Shown here: piece by piece, positions 25,759 through 35,376 of the stretch
Layout of the letters: the number at the start of each line of letters is the position of its first letter
Numbering within the stretch: the first letter of the stretch is position 1
Source: a candidate division BRC1 bacterium ADurb.Bin183
GTDB lineage: Bacteria; Sumerlaeota; Sumerlaeia; MWCT01
Length of the DNA stretch: 64,000 nucleotides
Direction of reading: 5' to 3'
Assembly (NCBI GenBank): GCA_002070185.1
Contig: MWCT01000014.1
Span: forward strand, 1-64,000
The notes under the pieces: generated by a model
Database searches by the model: none
Told to the model about the DNA's origin: nothing
The model's input: the letters and a program-made list of their open reading frames with translations, nothing else
Translations under genes and position numbers: made by a program

Positions 25759-26916
25759 TCATTTTTTTAGATTCTTAAACTTTTTGAGCGCGTCAGTTAT
25801 TGCCCGGACAATGCTTTCCTGATAACTATCTTTGGCAAGGTTGATATTGTCCGAAGGGTTGCTCACATATCCGCAGGAGATTATCACGGCTGGAATGGAA
25901 ACGCGTTTCAAAAGGTAAGCCGGCGACGGCATAACCGGTCCCGTTCGGCTGCCTGTGGCGCGCTCCAGTTCCTCGACAAGGGCTGCCGCAAGATTTTGAC
26001 TTTCGCTCTGGCGCGGGATATAAACCGCCGCCGCTCCCGCCGAAAGCCCCCGTTCCGCTCTGGATTTATCCGCAGTCATGTCAAGGGCGCTGGAAGCCAC
26101 AACAACCTCGATGCCGCCTAACGATTCGAATTCGGATTCTTCCAACCGCAGCGCCACAAGAGCCGCCGACAAGCTGTTATTTATCCGCTTTATCTTTTCT
26201 TCGATTGTTGGCTTTTCCCCCTCTGCAGTTGTCAAGACAGCCTCAAAGCCGCCTTCCTGTTCAAGCGAGGCTTTCAAACGGCGGGCAAGAGAAAGAGTCC
26301 ATTCCTCGCGGGCAATAGGTTTGGTTTTTTCGTTGCCTATCCGTTTGCTTTTGAACGGTTCCGTTGCGGGATCTATGATAACGCGCATAACGCCGCCCGA
26401 AGGCGGTTTTGTGGAAGGCGATGTTGCCGCCGCCGAAGTTGACGCCGGCGCAGGCGCGGGCGTTGACTGCGGAGGCGGAGGCGTCGCAACCGCCGCTCCC
26501 TGAATGGCAAACTCCCCCCATATCTCGGCAAGCATCTGAAAAGAAGATAGCGGAATGAGTATTTCCCCCGATTCATTCAAAACCGATTGAGTGCCATGCA
26601 TGATTTGCGTGTTATGCAAAATGACAGCTTTATCAAGAAACAGGCTGAAGTTTTCCGCGCCATTTGTAATCTTCAGGACGCCGAATGTTTCATCCCAATC
26701 CGTTTTGTAGCCGATAGCCTGTTCCAGAAAACGGCTCAGGTCGGGCAGCGGAATATGCGGCGCGTTTTTGACCGTCTTGGTATTTAAAGAAAGAACGCGA
26801 CCATCTTTTGTTTTGACGGAAAAAGGCTCCTGCCCCGCCGCTCCCGCCGCAATGAGCATGAGCAGCAGACACAAGGCGTGAAATTTGACGGCTTTTCTCA
26901 ACCCGAAACATCCCAT
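25759..26916 (-). CDS. Amidase_3-like protein lacking catalytic residues, with copper-amine-oxidase-N-like domain
   Basis: This 385-residue protein has a signal peptide (FHALCLLLMLIAAGAAG). The N-terminal domain (RVLSLNTKTVKNAPHIPL, LIPLSSFQMLAE) resembles Cu_amine_oxidN/stalk domains common in wall proteins. A proline/alanine/serine linker (about 145-172) follows. The C-terminal 210 residues align by pattern with N-acetylmuramoyl-L-alanine amidases (MRVIIDP, YLLKRVSIPAVIISCGYVSNPSDN). The zinc histidines and the last glutamate are missing: DPGHGG is DPATEP, SIHAN is VALRL, and VExGF is ISCGY. I infer a wall-binding pseudoenzyme in the periplasm, possibly a regulator of true amidases. Confidence 0.7.
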   Translation of the reverse strand: MGCFGLRKAVKFHALCLLLMLIAAGAAGQEPFSVKTKDGRVLSLNTKTVKNAPHIPLPDLSRFLEQAIGYKTDWDETFGVLKITNGAENFSLFLDKAVILHNTQIMHGTQSVLNESGEILIPLSSFQMLAEIWGEFAIQGAAVATPPPPQSTPAPAPASTSAAATSPSTKPPSGGVMRVIIDPATEPFKSKRIGNEKTKPIAREEWTLSLARRLKASLEQEGGFEAVLTTAEGEKPTIEEKIKRINNSLSAALVALRLEESEFESLGGIEVVVASSALDMTADKSRAERGLSAGAAAVYIPRQSESQNLAAALVEELERATGSRTGPVMPSPAYLLKRVSIPAVIISCGYVSNPSDNINLAKDSYQESIVRAITDALKKFKNLKK

Positions 26917-27050
26917 TTTGATGCGATATATAATCCGAATAACTACGTCCCTCCGCCGCCCGCGTCAATGAAGAATCATAATATTCTTGCCTTGCGCGCC
27001 GTAAATAGCGGATAGAGTAATTCTAATCGCAAAAAAAGGAGGTTCAAATT

Positions 27051-27944
27051 ATGAGAAATGTTGTGCTTGCGTTTGCGCTGTGTCTGAGTTGCGCCCTTTC
27101 TGTTTTTGCCCAGACTGATTCCGTTCCCAATATCATCCATTATCAAGGGCAGCTGCGCGAGGGCAACCTCCGCTATGAAGGCTCGGCAATCTTTCGATTT
27201 GCCATTATAGACAACACAACGCCAAAACCTCTGATTCTCTGGTCAAACGATGGAACGCAAACCGGCAAAACAGCGGATAATGTTCCGCTGGCAGGCGTTA
27301 CGCTTGCAGTGTCTAAAGGGCTTTTTGATGTGCGCCTCGGAGATGCCGGCGTTGCGGGCATGAGCCCAATTCCCGTCCAATTGTTTGCAAATAAAATCAT
27401 CTATCTGCGCGTCTGGTTTCAGAAAAACATATCCAGCGATATTGAACTCCTCTCGCCGGATGCCCGGCTGGTCGCGGTGCCTTTTGCCTTCCGCTCCGGT
27501 TCTATAAATGGGAAGGATATTGACGACAGCAGCATCCCTATGGGCAAACTCGGGCGCGAATCCGTCGGTCCAGAAAATGAAGGTCGTTCCAACACCATCC
27601 AGTCGGTTTGCTTCAATGCGGAAGTCAGCCCATCATCCAGCTATGTTATATATAATGTTCCAGCGGGAAAGACCTTTGTCCTGACAGATATTTATATTGC
27701 CAACGCCGCCAATTATTGTATTTGGACAATCACAGACCATGCAACGTCCCATCAAAAGCAGAACATCAAATGGGAGCTAGATGCCCGTTTGCCGAACAGC
27801 ATTCAAAACGCGCATTATTCCTTTAGGGCGGGCATTCGTTTTGAATCGCCCAAAGTGGTCGCTATCTTTCCGCAGAATGCCGTCCCAAGCGTGCCCATCA
27901 GAGGCACAATTTCAGGTTTTGAGTTTACAACTCCGACGAATTAA
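27051..27944 (+). CDS. Secreted protein with YQGQL-type N-terminal domain
   Basis: This 297-residue protein has a signal peptide (MRNVVLAFALCLSCALSVFA) and a GGAGG site. The first domain has IIHYQGQLREG, then WSNDGTQ, GLFDVRLGD and RLVAVPFAFRSGSINGKDI. The same domain plan opens the repeat protein at the left edge. The last 120 residues form a beta-rich unit (SSSYVIYNVPAGKTFVLTDI). Proteins of this sort are abundant in several uncultured phyla and are usually secreted. Function unknown. Confidence 0.7.
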   Translation: MRNVVLAFALCLSCALSVFAQTDSVPNIIHYQGQLREGNLRYEGSAIFRFAIIDNTTPKPLILWSNDGTQTGKTADNVPLAGVTLAVSKGLFDVRLGDAGVAGMSPIPVQLFANKIIYLRVWFQKNISSDIELLSPDARLVAVPFAFRSGSINGKDIDDSSIPMGKLGRESVGPENEGRSNTIQSVCFNAEVSPSSSYVIYNVPAGKTFVLTDIYIANAANYCIWTITDHATSHQKQNIKWELDARLPNSIQNAHYSFRAGIRFESPKVVAIFPQNAVPSVPIRGTISGFEFTTPTN

Positions 27945-27965
27945 CTTGCGAAAAAAAGAATGTAA

Positions 27966-28002
27966 AAAAACAAGAGGGGACGGTTTTTAACCCGCCCCCT
28001 CG
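27966..28002 (-). terminator. Rho-independent terminator after tRNA-Ala
   Basis: On the minus strand GAGGGG pairs with CCCCTC, with a further inner CGG/CCG, followed by TTGTTTTTTT. It begins four bases after the tRNA end. Confidence 0.85.
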
Positions 28003-28005
28003 CAT

Positions 28006-28081
28006 TGGTGGAGGTAAGGGGATTCGAACCCCTGACCCCTTGGCTGCCAGCCAAGTGCTCTCCCAGCTGAGCCATACCCCC
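28006..28081 (-). tRNA. tRNA-Ala (anticodon GGC)
   Basis: Acceptor arms GGGGGTA/TACCTCC pair with one G-T wobble, with an A discriminator and encoded CCA. The anticodon loop CTGGCAG between CTTGG and CCAAG reads GGC. The T arm has GGTTCGAATCC. Confidence 0.95.
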
Positions 28082-28175
28082 GAAAAATTTCGATAAATTT
28101 TCAATAACAGCACAAAAACAATAAGTGAATAGCCATTATCGGTTTTGAGTGTCAATCCCTTTTTGAATGAAATTT

Positions 28176-29915
28176 TTAACCTTTTGAAATCTTTTCGATG
28201 ATGGCGCGGACAATTGGCGTTTCCTCAAGCGCCTTGCACGCCTGTTCGTAGTTGTATTTGCCCGTTGACATCAGGAGCGCCTTCGGGACAATCTTCTTTT
28301 TCCATGTGGCGTTATTGATATGGGCGGATACCGGCGCCTTGCATTGCTCCTCGGTCGGCGTGTCCGTGCGGTAAATGGATTTCATCATGCTCATGAAAGC
28401 CGTCTCTTCATCCGCTTTGACAATATCTTTTATAATATTAATAGTTCGGTAAAAGAGTTTGTTATTTGAGATGTTAAGGTCAATCATGCGATTTTGATAA
28501 ATCTTGCCCGCCATGATATGCGCCCCTGTGGTGATGGCGTTGATGACAAGTTTTGTGGCGTATTCGCCCAGCGTCTCGTTGGAAAGCACAAGACCGGCGG
28601 GGTCAATGTGCAGCTGAACCGCCGCATCAAAACCGGGGAAAACATTATAGACCGGATTAATCAGCACGGCGCCGAGCTTCGCCTCCATCGCCTTGATTTT
28701 TTCCAACACGCCTTTAACAGAGTTGATGGTTTCCTCCTTGCCTAAAATGATGACGAAGTCTTCCGGCGAAAGATTGGGGAGCTTCTCTTTGATAAAATCG
28801 TCAAGCCCGATATGATACTCATCGCCGGCAAAGGAATAATCCTTTTGATTATTCAAAAGTTCGCCCCATCCGCCTGTCACATATCCGCGCACATCCTCGA
28901 ACGCGGCGCCAAATGTGGGCGGACACTCGGAAGCGTCCACCGTTCCCAAAACGCCATAAGAATCGCGTCCGATGTAGTAGATGTGCCGTTCGGAGTTTAA
29001 GGCAAGCCCGCCGAGTTCAAGCAGACGTGCAATGCCATCCCGCTGCGCATACGTATTAATGCGCGTCGTCTCATACTGGCTAATCATGGCAAAAATCAGG
29101 CGATCCATATCCCATGCTTCGGATTTCAATGTATGCGCCAGATAATTAGGCGAGAGCAATTTGGCTTTGACAAAGGCGGCGGTAAAAATGACCTCAAGCA
29201 ACAGTTTGGTGGCGCTTCCGCCCTTCAACCGCGTCGAGCCGGTGATGGCTTCCGGTCCCACAACAGGATTAACAAGGACACATCGAGGATGGTCTTTGAT
29301 TTTCTCCACCACGTCCGCAAAAGTTTTATCCCAGTTTTCCACCTTGACCTTGCGGGAAAGCTCGGCGGGGTTGAACCCCAAAAGAATGCTGAAATAATTC
29401 GGCTGGTCGGAGGCATAGTCTAATTGACCGGCGATATATGGAGCGGAAAAACCGCAAGTAACGCCGATATAAAGAACGCGGTCGGCATTGTTTGCAATTG
29501 CCGCAAGTTCCTTTTGCGCTGTGATAGGGTCATCCTCGGCGCCTTCCTGCGCCCGGATGAGCGCCAAGTCGCCCCCCGCAATGAGATAATGGAAACAGGG
29601 CTCAATGCCTATCTGCGCGGCAAGGCGGTTAAAGGTGCGGGAAATAAACATGGCAAGACGTCCGCTTGTGCCCGCCCCGGAGATGATGACTTTTACGCGC
29701 CCCTTGTCGGCGAACATAGCGGCGGTTTCATCCACCGCGCGCCGAATACGGCTGAGGATTTCAGGGTCGCACAAACCCTCAAAAGTCCCCCAGCCATTGA
29801 AAATCTGGGTATCCGTTTGGCGCAGAATTTGAACAATCCCTTTTGGCGATGCCATATCAATATCTGTGCTCAAGGCATTGGGGATCTCGGTGATGCTGAT
29901 ATTTGGATTAATCAT
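28176..29915 (-). CDS. GKRP/MurQ-like protein with two SIS domains
   Basis: This 579-residue protein is about twice the size of MurQ (about 300). The first SIS domain has VIISGAGTSGRLAMFISRTF and AGGDLALIRAQEGAEDD, the phosphosugar site shared by MurQ etherase and glucokinase regulatory protein. VVGPEAITGSTRLKGGSATK is the family hallmark. A second SIS-like half follows from about residue 310. The length and double SIS fit the GKRP branch. It may open N-acetylmuramic acid 6-phosphate or bind a sugar phosphate as a regulator. ATG 29915 has AAGGAG seven bases upstream; the longer frame has none. Confidence 0.75.
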   Translation of the reverse strand: MINPNISITEIPNALSTDIDMASPKGIVQILRQTDTQIFNGWGTFEGLCDPEILSRIRRAVDETAAMFADKGRVKVIISGAGTSGRLAMFISRTFNRLAAQIGIEPCFHYLIAGGDLALIRAQEGAEDDPITAQKELAAIANNADRVLYIGVTCGFSAPYIAGQLDYASDQPNYFSILLGFNPAELSRKVKVENWDKTFADVVEKIKDHPRCVLVNPVVGPEAITGSTRLKGGSATKLLLEVIFTAAFVKAKLLSPNYLAHTLKSEAWDMDRLIFAMISQYETTRINTYAQRDGIARLLELGGLALNSERHIYYIGRDSYGVLGTVDASECPPTFGAAFEDVRGYVTGGWGELLNNQKDYSFAGDEYHIGLDDFIKEKLPNLSPEDFVIILGKEETINSVKGVLEKIKAMEAKLGAVLINPVYNVFPGFDAAVQLHIDPAGLVLSNETLGEYATKLVINAITTGAHIMAGKIYQNRMIDLNISNNKLFYRTINIIKDIVKADEETAFMSMMKSIYRTDTPTEEQCKAPVSAHINNATWKKKIVPKALLMSTGKYNYEQACKALEETPIVRAIIEKISKG

Positions 29916-30262
29916 TAAATTCTCCTTGATTCCTTTTGGCGTCAAAAAACAACCGAATGGATATAGGAAGGTTTCATTCTTTTGCAAGGATTAAAAATGC
30001 AAGAATTCGAATAAAAGGAACGAGCGGGCTGGGAGGTTCGACCAAACTGAGTGTAACAACAAGGCAGAACGCTTTTGGGGTATTGGGGGTAATCTGCATT
30101 CCTTCATGTGAGCAATATTTAAGTCAAGCGCCCTTGATTCTTCAATAAAGTGAAAAAATAAACCTGCCCAAGAGCGAGGAGATTTTTGTTAAGAAAACCA
30201 TTGCCTTCAAGGTAAGGTTTGTTTATCCCCATTTACCGTTAATGTGTTTTAGAAAAAACGAG
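29916..30262. other. Intergenic region between divergent genes
   Basis: About 345 bases holding the promoters of both flanking transcripts. No RNA gene, repeat or credible reading frame was identified. Confidence 0.4.
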
Positions 30263-30523
30263 ATGGATATCAACCGATTTTCGCATTATCCCCCATTTGA
30301 GGGGGAGGCGGTTTATTTGGAGGCGCGGGTTGAAAGCGAGGACATCGCCGTCCTCTGCCGCTATATGGATTTGTATGAGGGCGTGGCGTTTGTCCGCACC
30401 AAAGACCCGCGGCGTTCCATAGTGGAGTTCTGGGTGGCGCCCTCTTTTGTGGAGGATTTCCGCAAAATCATCGCCGCCCTTGAAAAAGAAATTCGCATGG
30501 TTATGTTGGATAAGGAGAAATAA
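30263..30523 (+). CDS. Small DUF4911-like protein
   Basis: This 86-residue soluble protein (AVYLEARVESEDIAVLCRYM, YEGVAFVRTKDPRRSIVEFW) has the alternating beta-alpha pattern of DUF4911-type small proteins, of unknown function. The start is uncertain: ATG 30242 would add seven residues and neither has a clean ribosome site. The ribosome site of the next gene (AAGGAG) lies inside its last codons, so the two are probably coupled. Confidence 0.55.
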   Translation: MDINRFSHYPPFEGEAVYLEARVESEDIAVLCRYMDLYEGVAFVRTKDPRRSIVEFWVAPSFVEDFRKIIAALEKEIRMVMLDKEK

Positions 30524-30527
30524 ATTC

Positions 30528-33194
30528 ATGAGCAACCCAACGACCTATAAACGTTTTCTGCGCTCGGCTCAAGAAGAGATGCCTTCGGCGGTGTTCTGGC
30601 TGAACATCCTTGCCTTTGCGTATCTGGCATTTGTGATTTACGCCTTTACGCCTTATACCAATAATCTGGATGAAATAAAAGTCTCGGCGCTTTTTCTCTG
30701 CGGACCTTTATTTTTTTGCGCCTATCTAATTTATGCCGGTCTGGGATATGTCCGCCTTTTCCCCGTCCTGCCTTTGATTCCTCTGGCGGGTTATGCCATA
30801 TTGATGCTTCCGGGGACGCTGATTGCGGGCAAGCCTTATACATGGATTGGCTGGATTGAGCAGATGCTGAACATCGCCGTTTTGGGCGGTTTCTTTTGCT
30901 TTTTTGGTCTGATGAGAACCAAACGGGATGTGCATCGAACTTTTTTCATTTACACCTTGCTGGGGCTGGGAACGGCGCTTTTTGGGTTATTTCATTATTC
31001 AGGCGGTTTTAGCGTACTTCATAATATTTTATATGGAGAAGGACAAGGGCAAACGCCCATGTCCGTCCTTTTCAAAACCTTTATGCAATCTCAGGATGAA
31101 ATGTTTGGAACCATCCTGAACCGGCAGTTTTATGCGGCGTTCCTTGTCATGCTGCTTCCTCTTTCCACAGCCTATGCCATCATCGAAACCAAAAGCCACA
31201 TTGGACGCTATGCCGCCATTTTCGCCATCATTATGATGAGCGTTTGTCTCTATCTAACGCATTCCAAGGCAAGCTTGGGGGCGATTATAGCCGCAGCCGC
31301 CGCTTTCTACATCCTTTACAAATTATACGCAAAGTTTAAAGAAATCCGCATCCCCCATCTGGGCATCTGGATTGCCGGGCTTGCCACTATTGCCATTACT
31401 CTGGGGCTCTTCACAATGGATACCGGACCCGAAAAATTCAAGACCGTCCATCGCAGCGTTGCCTCCCGCGCCATTATCTGGAAGGGCGCGTGGGATATGT
31501 TCCTTTATGGTCCCGGTCCACAAAACTGGTATGAGGTGGAAAACCCGCCCATCAACTGGCGGAGCGTTCTCATCGGTTGCGGACCCGCCAGTTTTCGTAT
31601 CTTATTTCCCCGCTACCGCAGCCCGGATTATCACCTCCACGATATCAGCAACGTCACCCTTTCTTCGCATAACCGCTTCCTTGACCTTTTGGCTGAAAAC
31701 GGACTTGCCGGATTTTTGTGTTACATAACATTTCTCTTTATTTTCTTTGGCTGGGGATTAAAGCTGCTTAAAAAATCAAAAAATGGAGAACTCCGCGTTT
31801 GCATCATGGGTATCATGTGCGGCGCATTTGGTTTGTATCTGACCAATCTCTTCTCGCCCAACAGCCGATGGGCGGCAAACGGCATGAACCTTTGGGTTCT
31901 TTTAGGCATTGGATTCGGAGTCTATGATGTGGCGCGGGAGGATTGCGAATCGGAGGCTGCCGGCAAACCCAGACGGGGGAGCTTTATCCCCATCCCCAAA
32001 CCGGCGGTTTCCACACTGATGTTCGCCCTTGCCGTCCTGCTTTTGCCGATTATCTTTTTCAGCGCCCGATACGGCATCCGCTATTTCATCGCCGCCAAAT
32101 TACATAATAACGGTTTAATCATGGCTACCGTGGGTGAGCAATACATGGACGCCATGAAAGAGCTTAGCGACAAGGCTCAAGCGGAAATGGATTCAAGCGA
32201 GGCTACTCAAAATCGCATCAAGGCTTTTGCTAAACGGGGCACGGAAGTTTACAATCTTGCTATTGATTATTACAAGAGATCCCTTTCCTATAACCCAACC
32301 TTTATCACAACCTATTACAAAATGGCGCATTCCTATAACTCTTTAGGGGATATGGAAAACTCCCTTAAAACATACCAGGAGCTTCAAAAATACGCCCCAG
32401 AATATTCCGAAATTCATTTCAACCTCGGCGTAGTTAACGATTCGCTTGCCCAGAAAAAAAAGAATCAGGCGCTCAGGGAGATGTCCATAGATAGCATGGA
32501 TATCGAAAACGAAAATTCCCCCAAAGCCGTTCTTTTGCGGGAGGCGGAAAATCACAGCCGCGTTTCGCTGCAAGAGTTCAAAATCGCCGCGCGGATGTCC
32601 AACAAAGAAGCCGTTCAGGATATGTATGGCAAAAAACTCATCATGGCAGAAGAATATGAAAAAGCGCGCGACGTTTATCGCACATTATCTCAGAAAAATC
32701 CCCATAAAATTGAATACAAACAGGCAATGGTGTACCTTGCGGAAAGACTCAAAGACGACGAGGAAGCCCTCGTTTATCTTAAACAACTCTTTGAATCCGA
32801 CCCCGCCAACGAGCAATATTCCAACAGAATTGAAGCCCACTTCACCAACCTGAATCGCCCCGAGGATTATGAAAAATTCTTGCTCGAACATATCTCTATC
32901 AACCCCTTGGATCCGCAGCCCCGCATGAAACTTCTTGAACTTTACACACGCAGAAAAGATGCGGAAAAAATTCAAACACAGTTAAAAATTATCTCGCGGC
33001 TGCCTGAATTGACACAGCGGCTGGCGCGCCAGACCTATACACAACAAAATCTCCTTTGGCAGTTGGCGACAACAGCCCGCGATGTGAAAGACCTCCAAGC
33101 GGAAAAATTCTTCCTTAATAAATGCCTCCAGCTGGACGAGGCATCCTCGGCGGGCAAAGCCAGCGCAAAACGCCTCATGGAAATTTCCGGCTGA
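30528..33194 (+). CDS. O-antigen-ligase-like membrane protein with C-terminal TPR region
   Basis: This 888-residue protein has about twelve membrane helices up to about residue 535. The Wzy_C/O-antigen-ligase region has YLTHSKASLGAIIAAAAAF and a large loop with GCGPASFRILFPRYRS, LSSHNRFLDLLAENGLAGF. The last 330 residues are TPR repeats (FITTYYKMAHSYNSLGDMEN, EIHFNLGVVND). The family transfers or polymerises lipid-linked glycans at the outer face of the inner membrane, and TPRs would hold partners. ATG 30528 was chosen for AAGGAG; an upstream in-frame extension overlaps the preceding gene. Confidence 0.8.
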   Translation: MSNPTTYKRFLRSAQEEMPSAVFWLNILAFAYLAFVIYAFTPYTNNLDEIKVSALFLCGPLFFCAYLIYAGLGYVRLFPVLPLIPLAGYAILMLPGTLIAGKPYTWIGWIEQMLNIAVLGGFFCFFGLMRTKRDVHRTFFIYTLLGLGTALFGLFHYSGGFSVLHNILYGEGQGQTPMSVLFKTFMQSQDEMFGTILNRQFYAAFLVMLLPLSTAYAIIETKSHIGRYAAIFAIIMMSVCLYLTHSKASLGAIIAAAAAFYILYKLYAKFKEIRIPHLGIWIAGLATIAITLGLFTMDTGPEKFKTVHRSVASRAIIWKGAWDMFLYGPGPQNWYEVENPPINWRSVLIGCGPASFRILFPRYRSPDYHLHDISNVTLSSHNRFLDLLAENGLAGFLCYITFLFIFFGWGLKLLKKSKNGELRVCIMGIMCGAFGLYLTNLFSPNSRWAANGMNLWVLLGIGFGVYDVAREDCESEAAGKPRRGSFIPIPKPAVSTLMFALAVLLLPIIFFSARYGIRYFIAAKLHNNGLIMATVGEQYMDAMKELSDKAQAEMDSSEATQNRIKAFAKRGTEVYNLAIDYYKRSLSYNPTFITTYYKMAHSYNSLGDMENSLKTYQELQKYAPEYSEIHFNLGVVNDSLAQKKKNQALREMSIDSMDIENENSPKAVLLREAENHSRVSLQEFKIAARMSNKEAVQDMYGKKLIMAEEYEKARDVYRTLSQKNPHKIEYKQAMVYLAERLKDDEEALVYLKQLFESDPANEQYSNRIEAHFTNLNRPEDYEKFLLEHISINPLDPQPRMKLLELYTRRKDAEKIQTQLKIISRLPELTQRLARQTYTQQNLLWQLATTARDVKDLQAEKFFLNKCLQLDEASSAGKASAKRLMEISG

Positions 33195-33246
33195 TTTGCT
33201 GATTACGAACGAAGAGGCGCAATAATCCAAAAGGGACGAAAAACCT

Positions 33247-35076
33247 ATGATGAAATCCTTTGTTGAATCGGCTCATAATAGAATTCTGGTCTGCGACGGC
33301 GCCATGGGAACCATGATATATACCAGCGGCGTCTATATCAATCAATGCTTTGAAAATCTCAACCTTTCCAAGCCCGACCTTATAGAAAAAATTCACAAGG
33401 AATATATACTTGCCGGCGCCGATATTATCGAAACCAACACCTTTGGCGCAAACCGTCTCAAACTTACCCCGCATGGTCTCGGCGAGCAAACATCCGACAT
33501 CAACGCCGCAGGGGTGAAAATTGCCAAAAAAGCGGCGGGAAAAGACGTCTTTGTGGCAGGCTCCATCGGTCCATTGGGCAAACTCTTAGAGCCTATGGGT
33601 CCCGTTCCCCCGCAAGAAGCACAACAGATTTATATTGAGCAGGCAACCGCTCTCATAGAAAACGGTGTGGATTTGATTATCCTTGAAACATTCAGCCACC
33701 TGCCCACTCTGAAAATTGCGGTGTCGGGCGTCCGAAAAGTCTCAAGCGACATTCCCATTCTGGCTCAGATGACCCTTTCAGAAAATCTGGAAATATTCAC
33801 AGGTGAAAAGCCCGAACAGACGGTCGTTGAACTATCCGCTCTGCCTGTTCAGGCGGTGGGATTCAATTGCAGCGTTGGTCCTGCGGATATGCTGGAAGCC
33901 GTCCGCATGGCTCGTCCGGCGACAAATCTTCCCCTTTCCGCTCAGCCCAATGCCGGCGCGCCGCAAAAAGTCGAAGGACGCTGCATCTACCTTGCCACGC
34001 CGGAATATATGGCGGAGTTTGCCAAGCGCATGATTCAGACCGGCGTTAATATTGTCGGCTCCTGCTGCGGTTCCACGCCCGCCCACACACGCGCCATCCG
34101 CGCCGCCGTTCGAGCGCTTGTGCCGAGCCGCATCGTCGAGCAAGTCCGCGTGGAGGAAAAGCCGGAAAAGGCGCAGGCGCGTCCGGAACTTCCATCGCCA
34201 TCCGTCTTCGCTCGTAAAATCGCCGAAAAAAAATTCGTCGTGAGCGTTGAACTTGATCCCCCGGCGGGCACCGACCCTGCGGGTATTGTGGAATCGGCAA
34301 AAAAACTCCGTAAGGCAAACGTGGATGCCGTTAATATTGCCGATGGTCCGCGCGCCACAGCGCGTATGAACCCGACGGCGCTTGCCCTCCTCATTCGCGA
34401 AGATTCGGGCATGGAGACGATTGTGCATTACTGCTGCCGCGACCGCAACCTTTTGGGGATGCAGTCCGACCTGATTGGAGCAAACGCGCTTGGACTCTAT
34501 AACATCCTTATTGTCACAGGCGATCCGCCCAAGATGGGCGACTATCCTTTTGCAACGGCGGTTTTTGATGTGGATTCCATCGGACTTACAAAAATCGCCC
34601 GCAATCTAAATACAGGGCTCGACCTTGCGGGCAATCCCATCAAAGGACAGACCTCCCTTTTCATCGGCGTGGGCGCCAATCCGGGCGCTCTGGACATAGA
34701 TGAGGAGGTGCGCCGTTTTGAAAAAAAAGTGGAAAACGGCGCGCGATACGCCCTCACACAGCCCGTTTATGAAGTGCGCCTTCTTGAAAATTTTCTCAAA
34801 CGCATAGAGCCTTTTCGAATTCCCCTTTTGGTCGGAATCCTGCCTCTTTCCAGCTATCGCAACGCGGAGTTTTTACACAACGAAGTGCCGGGGATGCAAA
34901 TACCGGAAGCCATCAGAGAAAGAATGCGCCGCGCGGATACCAAAGAAGCCGCCCGAATGGAAGGAATCAATATCGCCCGCGAGTCTCTGCGCGAAGCAAA
35001 GCCTATGGTGGATGGCGTTTACATCATGCCGCCTTTCGGGCGCATAGACGCCGCCTTGCAGACGCTGGAGATATGA
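33247..35076 (+). CDS. Fused homocysteine S-methyltransferase / methylenetetrahydrofolate reductase
   Basis: This 609-residue protein joins two steps of methionine synthesis. Residues 1-300 are a homocysteine S-methyltransferase (ILVCDGAMGTMIY, ADIIETNTFGANRLKL) with the zinc cysteines at about 208 (GFNCSVG) and 273/274 (GSCCGSTP). Residues about 325-609 are an FAD-dependent MTHFR (VSVELDPPAGTD, YNILIVTGDPPKMGDYPF, GARYALTQPVYEV). The same fusion is known from YitJ of Bacillus. The methyl group would pass from 5,10-methylene-THF to homocysteine. It sits alone between envelope genes. ATG 33247 or 33250. Confidence 0.9.
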   Translation: MMKSFVESAHNRILVCDGAMGTMIYTSGVYINQCFENLNLSKPDLIEKIHKEYILAGADIIETNTFGANRLKLTPHGLGEQTSDINAAGVKIAKKAAGKDVFVAGSIGPLGKLLEPMGPVPPQEAQQIYIEQATALIENGVDLIILETFSHLPTLKIAVSGVRKVSSDIPILAQMTLSENLEIFTGEKPEQTVVELSALPVQAVGFNCSVGPADMLEAVRMARPATNLPLSAQPNAGAPQKVEGRCIYLATPEYMAEFAKRMIQTGVNIVGSCCGSTPAHTRAIRAAVRALVPSRIVEQVRVEEKPEKAQARPELPSPSVFARKIAEKKFVVSVELDPPAGTDPAGIVESAKKLRKANVDAVNIADGPRATARMNPTALALLIREDSGMETIVHYCCRDRNLLGMQSDLIGANALGLYNILIVTGDPPKMGDYPFATAVFDVDSIGLTKIARNLNTGLDLAGNPIKGQTSLFIGVGANPGALDIDEEVRRFEKKVENGARYALTQPVYEVRLLENFLKRIEPFRIPLLVGILPLSSYRNAEFLHNEVPGMQIPEAIRERMRRADTKEAARMEGINIARESLREAKPMVDGVYIMPPFGRIDAALQTLEI

Positions 35077-35376
35077 ATAAATCTTCCTTGCAATGCGGGG
35101 GCGGAACGTTGGATTATTCCAAATAATAAGGCGGCAAGGCGGCGAAGTTGCTATGGAGATTATCAAAGAAAAGCCGGACACAAATTCGGGTGCCATAACG
35201 CAAAAAGATTTTATCTATAAACATGCCGGCAGCCTTTTTTTGATTTTCCCGTTATTGATTTTGAGGGACGTTATGCAAGAAAGCGAGTTGTGTGATTTAT
35301 CCCCTCAAAGCGCCAAGCCGTAAAAAAAGGATGGAGATGACTTGCGGAGTTATAAACAGTTTCGACGGTTTGAAGC
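35077..35376. other. Intergenic region
   Basis: About 300 bases after the fusion enzyme. A short plus-strand frame (35093-35323) has no family-like residues or ribosome site. A GCCGGC followed by GCCTTTTTTT near 35226-35240 is too short to call a terminator. Confidence 0.35.

Noticed and set aside
29988..30240. Possible small RNA upstream of the DUF4911-like gene
   Set aside because: No conserved core of SRP, 6S, tmRNA or RNase P RNA was recognised.
35093..35323. 76-residue frame in an intergenic region
   Set aside because: No ribosome site and no protein-like pattern.
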